Source: JAICKN01 sp036489565 (GTDB lineage: Bacteria > Acidobacteriota > Terriglobia > Terriglobales > Acidobacteriaceae). From it: a DNA stretch of 64,000 bases. Positions 26,435 to 33,727 of this stretch are shown in pieces. Every line of letters begins with the position of its first letter. The stretch's first letter is position 1. The stretch spans positions 8,120 through 72,119 of the forward strand of contig DASXFN010000083.1 in assembly GCA_036489565.1 (NCBI GenBank). The letters are read 5' to 3'. The notes below the pieces were generated by a model. That model had not been told where the DNA came from. It made no database searches and saw only the letters and a program-made list of their open reading frames with translations. Both the position numbers and the translations under genes were made by a program.

Positions 26435-26452
26435 TGAATGAATATTCATTCC
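26435..26452. promoter_or_regulatory. FadR (TetR-type)-like operator upstream of fabD
   Basis: TGAATGAATATTCATTCC contains a perfect 16-bp palindrome. It matches the Bacillus FadR consensus TGAATGANTANTCATTCA (recalled) at all fixed positions except the last. It lies 30 bp before fabD and just upstream of the divergent hydrolase promoter. Confidence 0.55.
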
Positions 26453-26481
26453 AAAAAAGAAAAGGTTAACGGCTTTCGTTT

Positions 26482-27435
26482 ATGACAGATTCAACTTCTA
26501 ACATCGCGTTCTTGTTCCCCGGACAAGGTTCACAAGCCGTCGGCATGGGCAAAGATCTGGCGGAGAAGTATCCCATCGCCAAGCACACATTCGAGGAAGC
26601 CGACGAAGCGTTTGGCTACAAGCTGTCGCAGTTGTGCTTTGAAGGGCCTGAAGACCAACTGAAACTTACGGAAATCACGCAGCCCGCAATCCTTACCGCT
26701 TCAGTTGCCGCGTGGCGCGTGCTCAACGAAAAAGGCTTGAAGCCATCACTGGTTGCGGGACACAGCCTGGGAGAATATTCTGCCCACGTCGCTGCTGGCA
26801 CCATTACTTTTGCCGATGCAGTCCGAACGGTGAGAAATCGCGGCAAGTATATGCAGGAAGCTGTTCCGGTTGGCATGGGAGGGATGGCGGCAATCCTGGG
26901 ATTGGACTTGGAAAAAGTCACGGCAATTTGCGCCGATGCCGCACAGGGAGAAATTTGCGCTCCAGCAAACATTAATTCGCCAGAGCAGATAGCCATTTCA
27001 GGTCATGCTGCTGCCGTCGAACGCGCTAGAAAACTCGCCACAGAACGAGGCGCCAAAAAAGCTATCGCATTGGCCGTGAGCGCCCCTTTTCATTCTTTGC
27101 TGATGAAGCCCGCGCAGGAGCGGTTGGCGCAGGATTTAAATGCGATCAAATTTGCCGATCCCTCGGTTGCGGTCGTTTGCAACGTGGATGCTGCGTTTGT
27201 GCAGAATGCCGCTGGCAGTCGCGATGCGCTGGTCCGTCAGGTAACAGGAGCGGTCCGCTGGGTGGATTGCATGAAGCTGATGATCGCAAAAAACGTCAGC
27301 GCTTATGTGGAAGTGGGGCCGGGCAAAGTCCTCTGCGGTCTGATGCGGCAAATTGATCGTTCAAAAACTTGTGTAAATGTGGGAGATGAAGCTTCACTGC
27401 AGAAGGCGTTGGAGCAACTGGCAGCGAAAGTTTAA
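26482..27435 (+). CDS. fabD: malonyl-CoA:ACP transacylase
   Basis: A 317-residue cytosolic enzyme loading malonyl groups on acyl carrier protein for fatty acid synthesis. FLFPGQGSQAVGMGKDL at the N-terminus, catalytic serine in VAGHSLGEYSAHVAAG, the GQICAP-like stretch GEICAPANINSPEQIAISG and catalytic histidine in SAPFHSLLM are intact. Length is normal. Other fab genes are not in this window. A FadR-like operator just upstream suggests control by acyl-CoA status, an inference. Confidence 0.96.
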   Translation: MTDSTSNIAFLFPGQGSQAVGMGKDLAEKYPIAKHTFEEADEAFGYKLSQLCFEGPEDQLKLTEITQPAILTASVAAWRVLNEKGLKPSLVAGHSLGEYSAHVAAGTITFADAVRTVRNRGKYMQEAVPVGMGGMAAILGLDLEKVTAICADAAQGEICAPANINSPEQIAISGHAAAVERARKLATERGAKKAIALAVSAPFHSLLMKPAQERLAQDLNAIKFADPSVAVVCNVDAAFVQNAAGSRDALVRQVTGAVRWVDCMKLMIAKNVSAYVEVGPGKVLCGLMRQIDRSKTCVNVGDEASLQKALEQLAAKV

Positions 27436-27468
27436 GGATTTTCCCGTTCGACCAAGGCGAGAATTGCA

Positions 27469-27891
27469 CTAAGAACGACGGCCCTCGCTTTGAAAGAACC
27501 AGTGCACTCCAAACTTGTCGGCAAGGTGTCCATAGGTGCCGAATGGCATGTCGCGTAGATCATCAAGAAGATCTTTGCTCGCTCCCTCGGCAAGACCGTC
27601 AAATATTTTTCTCAATTCGTCATATGCGTCGGCATGGACGTACATGGCAACTGTGTTGCCCTGTTTGGGAGCCCGCGCAGGATGGAGCCAATCTGTGGCG
27701 GAGAATTCAATTGCCCCACTCTTGAGCCGCGCGTGCGCGACTCGGTTGTGTTTTTCGGCGGGCATTCCATGCTTCATCGGAGTGTCTCCGACTTTCGTCA
27801 TTGCCAGCTCACCACCCAGGCAAGACTGATAAAACGCCATGGCTTCTGCGCAATTGCCTTCGAAGATTAAAAAGGGTGAAAGGTTTAGCAT
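27469..27891 (-). CDS. VOC/PhnB-like glyoxalase-fold protein
   Basis: A 140-residue protein of the PhnB-type vicinal oxygen chelate superfamily: MLNLSPFLIFEGNCAEAMAFYQSCLGGEL at the start, HARLKSGAIEFSATDW in the middle and MPFGTYGHLADKFGVHWFF at the end. Such proteins are often of unknown substrate. ATG 27891 is chosen because GGGGGAG lies about 11 bases upstream and it fits the family N-terminus. Convergent with fabD. Confidence 0.85.
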   Translation of the reverse strand: MLNLSPFLIFEGNCAEAMAFYQSCLGGELAMTKVGDTPMKHGMPAEKHNRVAHARLKSGAIEFSATDWLHPARAPKQGNTVAMYVHADAYDELRKIFDGLAEGASKDLLDDLRDMPFGTYGHLADKFGVHWFFQSEGRRS

Positions 27892-27925
27892 AGTGTTTTT
27901 AACTCCCCCAGGCATTCTCGTTAGG

Positions 27926-28399
27926 TTACTCGACCAGCCAGCCCCACCAATTTCCGCACTGAATTTCAGTTGGCGAAAATGACAGCGTGTGATCGTTCTT
28001 GTCCACCCAGACGTTCGCTGGTTCGAGGCGATGGTTTACCGTCGCTTGCACAACAACGCCATTGCCTTGGCTTAACGAGCAATCGACCGAATAGTTGTTG
28101 ATGATTCCCCACTCACCGCCCAGGCCCCAGTCGCGGTTGAAATCGCTGTAGGTGTAGTCTTTGAATTTATCGGGATGTTTCTGCCAATCCGGATCATTGA
28201 ACCAAATGCCGTACGCAGCACTAAAATTCTTTTGTTGAAGGGCGGCGAAAAACTGGCCCACATGGCGACGCTCGCGATAATCGCGAAGGTGGTAGACCGT
28301 CCAGGCCACGATGAGAACAATAATGACGGCCGCGATGATGCGCTTGCGTAAGCGACGGTCCCGCGTGGGATCGTATTGCTTGGCGTCGAGTAGTGTCAT
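27926..28399 (-). CDS. hypothetical single-pass membrane protein
   Basis: A 157-residue protein with a basic N-terminus, one transmembrane helix (about residues 21-39, RIIAAVIIVLIVAWTVYHL) and a C-terminal soluble domain beginning FFAALQQKNFSAAYGIWFND, which resembles small DUF4878/NTF2-like domains that follow a TM anchor. The family is not recognised with confidence. Ten bp gap to the VOC gene downstream suggests possible co-transcription. Confidence 0.65.
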   Translation of the reverse strand: MTLLDAKQYDPTRDRRLRKRIIAAVIIVLIVAWTVYHLRDYRERRHVGQFFAALQQKNFSAAYGIWFNDPDWQKHPDKFKDYTYSDFNRDWGLGGEWGIINNYSVDCSLSQGNGVVVQATVNHRLEPANVWVDKNDHTLSFSPTEIQCGNWWGWLVE

Positions 28400-28472
28400 G
28401 ACTTTCTAAGCATAATGGATTGCGGGCAGGAAGAAAAAGTTCCCAAAAAATCGAATTTCGGCATTATGCCAT

Positions 28473-29477
28473 TTAACGAAGCGGCAAAATTGGATGTCGG
28501 GGCTGTTCGACAAAGGACAACCACTCTTTTGCAATTGTATAATTTGGGAGCCAGCCTGCTGTAGACCACTCCCGAGGAACTCCGCGTTTCGACTTCTGGA
28601 TCTTTGCGTCAGTCGCATCAAAAGTTTGGAACCCGAAACTGTCTTTAATATTCGTTTCTCGAGTCTTTATGTACGCAAGCCAGCCGCGATGCTGATTCAT
28701 CGCCGCGAGTGTTTCGCATGAAGACACGCATCGTTCCTTCAACACAGCTTTCAACCACAGCAATATTAAGTCCCTGACATTCGCCGTACAACAATGCGGA
28801 GACTTGTTTTGCAAAACAAATAACCATGGAGCACCCTGCTCACGATATTTTTTGAAATATTCATAGGGACGTGCAGTTCCCGATATATCGTCGGCCCCTC
28901 CGGCAATAACCATTTCAGGCACGCCCATCGATCGAGCGGACAAATGAACTGTGTTAATCCCATTCGGCTCATAATGCCCCGGCGCGGAAAGAATCACGGC
29001 GATGACCCGGTCAGGAACCAAACCAACAAATCGCGCCGACAGCGGTCCCGCACCTGAAAACCCCAAAAAAATGAGTTTCGCAGTTGAGACTTCCCGATGA
29101 CCGCTCATCTGGGCAAACTGATCAAGAGCGGTGAATAAAGCTCGTCCCAAACCTTCTACAGGATGCATGTTCATATCGCGATGATCTTCCGGAGCCTTGC
29201 CGGGACAATGTCCATGCAGAAGAATGGCGAGGTGAAATCTCCGAGCAAGCAACATCACCGCAGGATCGCTATAAAGATCATGAACATCACGTCCGCGATC
29301 AAAAATGACCCAAACAGCACGAATGGGATGCTCGGGCGAAGGAATCGTTAATGTGTAATGACAAACAGCAGCGATATCTTCATTCGGTAGTGGTACAACA
29401 GAAGTTTCAAAATGCGTAGATTGTGCGAAAGCACATGACGAAGCCAGCAGTAAAATGGCGGCGAACAATCGTATCAA
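28473..29477 (-). CDS. secreted alpha/beta-hydrolase-like protein
   Basis: A 334-residue exported protein. A signal peptide (residues 1-19, RLFAAILLLASSCAFAQ) precedes an alpha/beta-hydrolase-like fold with a nucleophile elbow GFSGAG (Ser141), an acid candidate in AGGADDISG and a possible histidine in KSPHCC. The last 70 residues (CETLAAMNQHRGWLAYIKTRE onward) are not typical of a specific family. Base composition is a little more A/T-rich than neighbours. Substrate unknown; esterase or lipase is only a guess. Confidence 0.65.
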   Translation of the reverse strand: MIRLFAAILLLASSCAFAQSTHFETSVVPLPNEDIAAVCHYTLTIPSPEHPIRAVWVIFDRGRDVHDLYSDPAVMLLARRFHLAILLHGHCPGKAPEDHRDMNMHPVEGLGRALFTALDQFAQMSGHREVSTAKLIFLGFSGAGPLSARFVGLVPDRVIAVILSAPGHYEPNGINTVHLSARSMGVPEMVIAGGADDISGTARPYEYFKKYREQGAPWLFVLQNKSPHCCTANVRDLILLWLKAVLKERCVSSCETLAAMNQHRGWLAYIKTRETNIKDSFGFQTFDATDAKIQKSKRGVPREWSTAGWLPNYTIAKEWLSFVEQPRHPILPLR

Positions 29478-29611
29478 GTTACAGGCCTCCGACTAAATTT
29501 CAGCCCTCACATAGAAGAACGCCTCAGCGCCAAATTCGTTCAGCGAATTTTTATCAAAGGATTGCTTTTTTGCCTACAACAGCTTAGCCCCGTGCCACCA
29601 AGTTAGACAGC

Positions 29612-30724
29612 TCAAAGCGTCCGCTTAAACAGCGGCGTAGCCAGGCTCAAGGCAATCACCGCGAACAATGAAAGATAAATAATATCGGGGACGATCGCGC
29701 TAAAGCCCGCTTCCTTCAGCAGAAGGGACTTGAAGCCGTGTACGGCGAAGGTAAAGGGGTCAACGCTGGCGATCCAGCGCAGCCACCAGGGAAAAGCCTG
29801 AATGGGATAGACCGCGCCGCTGGGGAAAAATAAAAGAGTGTTCAGAATGCCGAAGATGGCGCGAGGCACCAGCGGGTCATCCACGCGCACCACAATCAGA
29901 AACATCATCGTATTGAGCGCAGCAGCGGTAAGCCCAACTATAAGAATCAGGCCAAGGGCAGTGCGGATATCGAAGACCGAACTTACTCCCGATAACAAAC
30001 AGCCGATAAAGGTAATAATCACGCCGGTCATAATCGCTTTGATCACACTGGCGCCGTTCAACCCCAACACCAGTTGGGTTTTGGTAATCGGAGTAACCAA
30101 ATATCCTTCATGAACTCCGCGGGCCTTGTCATCTATGTACAGCATGCCGCCGCCGATCATCACAGACATGAATATGGCGAGCGTAATGGAGCCGGGGAGC
30201 AAATACTTCATATATTCAATGTACGGATAAAGCTCGACGATCTCGAGCGCGGTTTGCTGCAAAATACGCGGTTCCACTGTGGGATTGTTTAGCGTATTCG
30301 TGATCTGATTCAATTCATCTTCCAGCGTGCTGCTGATGAACGTGTCAGTATTGTCCACGAGCAAGGCAATGCGAGGCCCGTCCTTCTCATACACGCGACG
30401 CGAATACTGCGGAGGGATTACGATGGCGCCATTAAGTTTTCCATCGCGTACCTCCTGCATCGCCTGCCGCTCATTGTTCAGGTACACCGGTAGGAAGGTC
30501 CTCATGTTGGCGCGGACCGAATCAAAGGCTTCGTGGATTTTGACGGCTTGCGGCCCTCCGTCTTCATCCACCACGCCCAGCCGCGTGTCGCGAATTTTTC
30601 CGCCAAAGGCGTTGCCCAGTACCACCAGTTGGACCAGCGGAAAGATGAGAGAAACAATCATCAAAGCAGGCGAGCGGAAAAATTTCCGCATTTCACGTTC
30701 GATAATGGCGAATATCCGGTTCAT
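29612..30724 (-). CDS. ABC-2 type transporter permease (YbhR/YbhS-like)
   Basis: A 370-residue inner-membrane permease: one N-terminal helix (residues 20-40), a large extracytoplasmic domain (about 45-165), then five helices from 175 on. The motif KARGVHEGYLVTPITKTQLVLG is characteristic of ABC-2 permeases of the DrrB/YbhR group. It is the last gene of a four-gene operon, overlapping the ATPase gene by four bases. Only one permease gene is present where E. coli has two (ybhS, ybhR), so a homodimer is expected. Confidence 0.92.
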   Translation of the reverse strand: MNRIFAIIEREMRKFFRSPALMIVSLIFPLVQLVVLGNAFGGKIRDTRLGVVDEDGGPQAVKIHEAFDSVRANMRTFLPVYLNNERQAMQEVRDGKLNGAIVIPPQYSRRVYEKDGPRIALLVDNTDTFISSTLEDELNQITNTLNNPTVEPRILQQTALEIVELYPYIEYMKYLLPGSITLAIFMSVMIGGGMLYIDDKARGVHEGYLVTPITKTQLVLGLNGASVIKAIMTGVIITFIGCLLSGVSSVFDIRTALGLILIVGLTAAALNTMMFLIVVRVDDPLVPRAIFGILNTLLFFPSGAVYPIQAFPWWLRWIASVDPFTFAVHGFKSLLLKEAGFSAIVPDIIYLSLFAVIALSLATPLFKRTL

Positions 30725-31782
30725 GGCTGTATTCCTGGTCTGGGCGGCATTACATAGCCCATGGCTTTCACGAGTTCGTCGCGCAACTGTCTTCCGGTGT
30801 AGTGCACAAATACGTCATCAAGAGTTGTGTTCTGCACGGAAAGCGATTTCACGGAGGCCCCGTCCTTGACCGCCATTTCAACCAATTCAGTGGTCGTGCG
30901 AGAACCGTCACCCGTGAGAATGCGATACATTCCCGCCCCTTCATGCTGCACGGAAGTCACGTTGTTCAGCTTGTGCAACCGCTCCTCCCAATCGGCGGGG
31001 GCATTCACAAATTGCGCTTCAATCACATTGGAACCGGGCACGCTGGCTTTGAGGGCCAGAGGCGTGTCGAGCGCCACCAGCTTTCCATGGTCCACAATGG
31101 CAATGCGATCACAGAGCCGGTCGGCTTCATCCATGTAATGCGTGGTAATCAAAATGGTCAGATTGCGGCTGGCCTTAATGTTCATCAGCATCTCCCAAAC
31201 GGCGACGCGAGAAACCGGGTCCAGTCCGGTAGTGGGCTCATCCAGAAAAAATATCCGCGGACTATGAACGAGTCCGCGCGCAATTTCCAGCCGCCGGCGC
31301 ATGCCGCCGGAAAGCGTCTTTGTCTGCGCATCTTTCCATTTGGTCAAATCCACAAGCTCCAGCAATTCCGCGACGGCAGCAATGCGTTTGGCCGTCGGTA
31401 CGTCGTAGAGCTTGGCGTAAATGTTCATGTTCTCCTCGACGGTGAGGTCGAGATCGCTTGTGAGTGCTTGTGGTATCACGCCAATTGCTCTCCGCGCCGC
31501 ATCAGGTTCTTTGCTGACGTCATGGCCAGCGGTGCGGGCCGTCCCGGCAGTAATCGGGATAAGCGTCGTCATCATGCGGATGAGCGTGGATTTTCCCGCG
31601 CCGTTCGGACCGAGCAGTCCAAAAATTTCGCCTTCTTTTACGTGGAATGACACATCATCGACGGCAGTAAAATCACCATATTTTTTGACGATGTGGTCCA
31701 CGCCAATCGCGTTCGGACGTGCTGCGCCGTTCTCTCCAGAGGAGATTTGCGCGCCGGTGCCGGATTTGGAATCAGTAATCAT
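30721..31782 (-). CDS. ABC transporter ATP-binding protein (DrrA/YbhF-like)
   Basis: A 353-residue cytoplasmic ATPase. Walker A GPNGAGKSTL, signature LSGGMRRRLEIARGL, Walker B IFFLDEPTTGLDP and switch ITTHYMDEAD are intact. The C-terminal 100 residues form the extension typical of drug/antibiotic-type ATPases. It powers the ABC-2 permease encoded immediately downstream. Both ends overlap neighbouring genes by four bases (ATGA), giving strict translational coupling. Confidence 0.94.
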   Translation of the reverse strand: MITDSKSGTGAQISSGENGAARPNAIGVDHIVKKYGDFTAVDDVSFHVKEGEIFGLLGPNGAGKSTLIRMMTTLIPITAGTARTAGHDVSKEPDAARRAIGVIPQALTSDLDLTVEENMNIYAKLYDVPTAKRIAAVAELLELVDLTKWKDAQTKTLSGGMRRRLEIARGLVHSPRIFFLDEPTTGLDPVSRVAVWEMLMNIKASRNLTILITTHYMDEADRLCDRIAIVDHGKLVALDTPLALKASVPGSNVIEAQFVNAPADWEERLHKLNNVTSVQHEGAGMYRILTGDGSRTTTELVEMAVKDGASVKSLSVQNTTLDDVFVHYTGRQLRDELVKAMGYVMPPRPGIQP

Positions 31783-32879
31783 GGTTGTTGCTCTTGCGAA
31801 ACTTTCTGGGTTGGGGCCGTACCAGCGAGCTGCTCTGGCGTGACGAGCACGTCAGCGGTCATGCCCGGAACGTAATCTCCCTTGGGATTGGCGAGCCGAA
31901 CTTTCAGGACGATCGTGCGAATGTCGCGCTTGCGGCGGCTTACATCCCGCTGCGTTGCAAAGTCGGCTTCCGGCGATTTGAAAAACACCTTGCCGGAAAT
32001 TTCCGTACCGCCGGGAAGGCGGACGCGCAAGGTATCTCCCAGGCCGATGTGGTCGGATTCCGTCTCCGGAATAGCGGCCCGCACCCACGTGTCACTGAAG
32101 TCTACGATCGTGACAATCGGCTGCCCGGCGTTCAGCACTTCGCCTTCACGCGCCGCCCGGACGGAGACTGTACCGGTCACCGGCGCATAAATTTTCGTGT
32201 ATCCCAATCGGACTTCCGCTTCTTTCAGCGCCGCTTCCGTATTGGCAAGTTGCGCTCGCGTGGAGGCAACGGTGCTCTCTGCGGCATGGGCCTGGTGAGT
32301 ATTTGCGAGCGCAGTATTCAGATCGGCTTGAGAGGCGGAAACTTGTTGCTTCAAGGCCTCAACCGTGGCCTGCTGCGCTTGCAGATTGGTTTCTGCCTGC
32401 ACTTTTTGCTGGTCAGAAGCCACTCCGGATTTCGCGAGCTCGATGGTGCGGCGGCTATCGCTCTGGATCTGTTGCAGCATCGCTTCTGCCTGCAACAGTT
32501 GCGCGCGAGAGGACGCTAATTTTGCGTCGGCGCCGGCTACGCTACTGGTGGTCGAACCGCTCGTTGCCTGGCTGGTGGCCATCGAAGCGGCAACCTGCGA
32601 GCGGAGACTATCAATCGTCGCGGCAGCGGCATGCGCTTCAGCCTCGAGCTCTGAAGGATCAAGGACCGCGATCAAGTCGCCTTGCTTGACCTGCGTGCCT
32701 TCATCCACCAGCAGTTTCGCCAGGCGGCCTTCGATCTGCGGACTGACGATGACCTGGTTCGCGTCCACCGTGCCAATAAGCACCACGTCTTTTGAGCGCG
32801 GCGTGGAAACGAAATAATAGACGGCGGAAATCACGATAATAATGCCTAGAATCATGAAAACTCGGTTGCGGGCATTCAC
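31779..32879 (-). CDS. HlyD-family periplasmic adaptor (YbhG-like)
   Basis: A 366-residue membrane-fusion protein. An N-terminal anchor helix (about residues 8-26) is followed by a barrel-sandwich half GTVDANQVIVSPQIEGRLAKLLVDEGTQVKQGD, a long alpha-helical hairpin rich in Ala/Gln (about 75-210), and the second half YTKIYAPVTGTVSVRAAREGEVLNAGQP. It would connect the ABC pump to an outer-membrane channel. Overlaps the TetR gene upstream and the ATPase gene downstream by four bases each. Confidence 0.92.
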   Translation of the reverse strand: MNARNRVFMILGIIIVISAVYYFVSTPRSKDVVLIGTVDANQVIVSPQIEGRLAKLLVDEGTQVKQGDLIAVLDPSELEAEAHAAAATIDSLRSQVAASMATSQATSGSTTSSVAGADAKLASSRAQLLQAEAMLQQIQSDSRRTIELAKSGVASDQQKVQAETNLQAQQATVEALKQQVSASQADLNTALANTHQAHAAESTVASTRAQLANTEAALKEAEVRLGYTKIYAPVTGTVSVRAAREGEVLNAGQPIVTIVDFSDTWVRAAIPETESDHIGLGDTLRVRLPGGTEISGKVFFKSPEADFATQRDVSRRKRDIRTIVLKVRLANPKGDYVPGMTADVLVTPEQLAGTAPTQKVSQEQQP

Positions 32880-33589
32880 TTGCGTTCTCCTTTGCGAACT
32901 CCGGACGAAGTAACTGACGAACTAATGGTCGAATTGAGGGGTGACCTGAAAAGCGCCGCCGAAATGAAATCAAGTACCGCAGCGCGTCGTTCCGACAGTC
33001 GTTCCGGGGTCAGAGGGTCTTCACCGGTCATCAATTTAATGACTGGCACGGTGTTGAAATAAAACACAATCACGGAAATCATGGAAGGAATGAACTGCAT
33101 AACATCCACTGGGCGAAAATCCCCGGAGGCTTGTCCCTGTTTTAAAACATCTGCAATCTTTCCAAATAAAGGACGAAAATATTGCTGCACAATCCGCTCA
33201 AACTGTGCTGTATTGCCAGCGCGAGTGCGAGTCAATTCCGCGTGCACAAGGCGCGGATAGAGCGCGTGGTTTGCGATGTAATCAAAGTGCGCTCCAACAT
33301 AGGCAAGGATTTTCTCGCGAGGCGGCAAACTGCTTTCGAATGCTGCGTTGATTGTTTCCGCAAGACCACTGAAGACATGGTCAAGAACCTCGCGGTAGAG
33401 CGACTCTTTATCTTTAAAGTAGTAATACAGCAATGCCTTGTTCACATGCGCGCTGCGGGCAATGGAGTCGGTGCGCGCGCCAGCAATGCCTTCGCGGGCA
33501 AACTCCCGCGCCGCCGCCTGCAAAATGGCGGCGCGGCTTTCTTCCGGCTTCCCCCGGGAACCGAGGCGATGAGCAATATGTGGTCGCAT
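32876..33589 (-). CDS. TetR-family regulator (CecR-like)
   Basis: A 237-residue TetR-type repressor. Helix-turn-helix in residues 17-62: SRAAILQAAAREFAREGIAG, TDSIARSAHVNKALLYYYFKDKESLY. The C-terminal ligand domain resembles the CecR/YbiH group. As first gene of the TetR-HlyD-ATPase-permease operon it probably autoregulates the pump; a near-perfect palindrome lies two bases before its ATG and overlaps the predicted transcription start. No Shine-Dalgarno is visible, so the transcript may have a very short leader. Confidence 0.92.
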   Translation of the reverse strand: MRPHIAHRLGSRGKPEESRAAILQAAAREFAREGIAGARTDSIARSAHVNKALLYYYFKDKESLYREVLDHVFSGLAETINAAFESSLPPREKILAYVGAHFDYIANHALYPRLVHAELTRTRAGNTAQFERIVQQYFRPLFGKIADVLKQGQASGDFRPVDVMQFIPSMISVIVFYFNTVPVIKLMTGEDPLTPERLSERRAAVLDFISAALFRSPLNSTISSSVTSSGVRKGERK

Positions 33590-33590
33590 T

Positions 33591-33608
33591 TAATTAACCG
33601 GTTAGTTA
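33591..33608. promoter_or_regulatory. TetR-type operator of the efflux operon
   Basis: TAATTAACCGGTTAGTTA is palindromic except for one symmetric pair. It lies between the -10 element and the tetR start codon. Confidence 0.6.
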
Positions 33609-33609
33609 G

Positions 33610-33638
33610 ATAATAAAGCAATGGGCTCAAAAACGCAA
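33610..33638 (-). promoter_or_regulatory. promoter of the TetR-HlyD-ABC operon
   Basis: Minus-strand TTGCGT (33633-33638) and TATTAT (33610-33615) are 17 bp apart; the predicted start near 33603 falls inside the operator and gives a leader of roughly 14 nt. Confidence 0.5.
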
Positions 33639-33727
33639 TTCCTCCAAAAACAAGCCTTCCATGCAGAACTGGCGCTGCTCTCGGTGGGTGTTAAAATACT
33701 CGCCATTTCCATTAGCTAAAATCATTC

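Noticed and set aside
30802..31650. Long plus-strand open frame opposite the ABC ATPase
   Set aside because: Antisense shadow with no ribosome site; the minus-strand ATPase motifs are complete.
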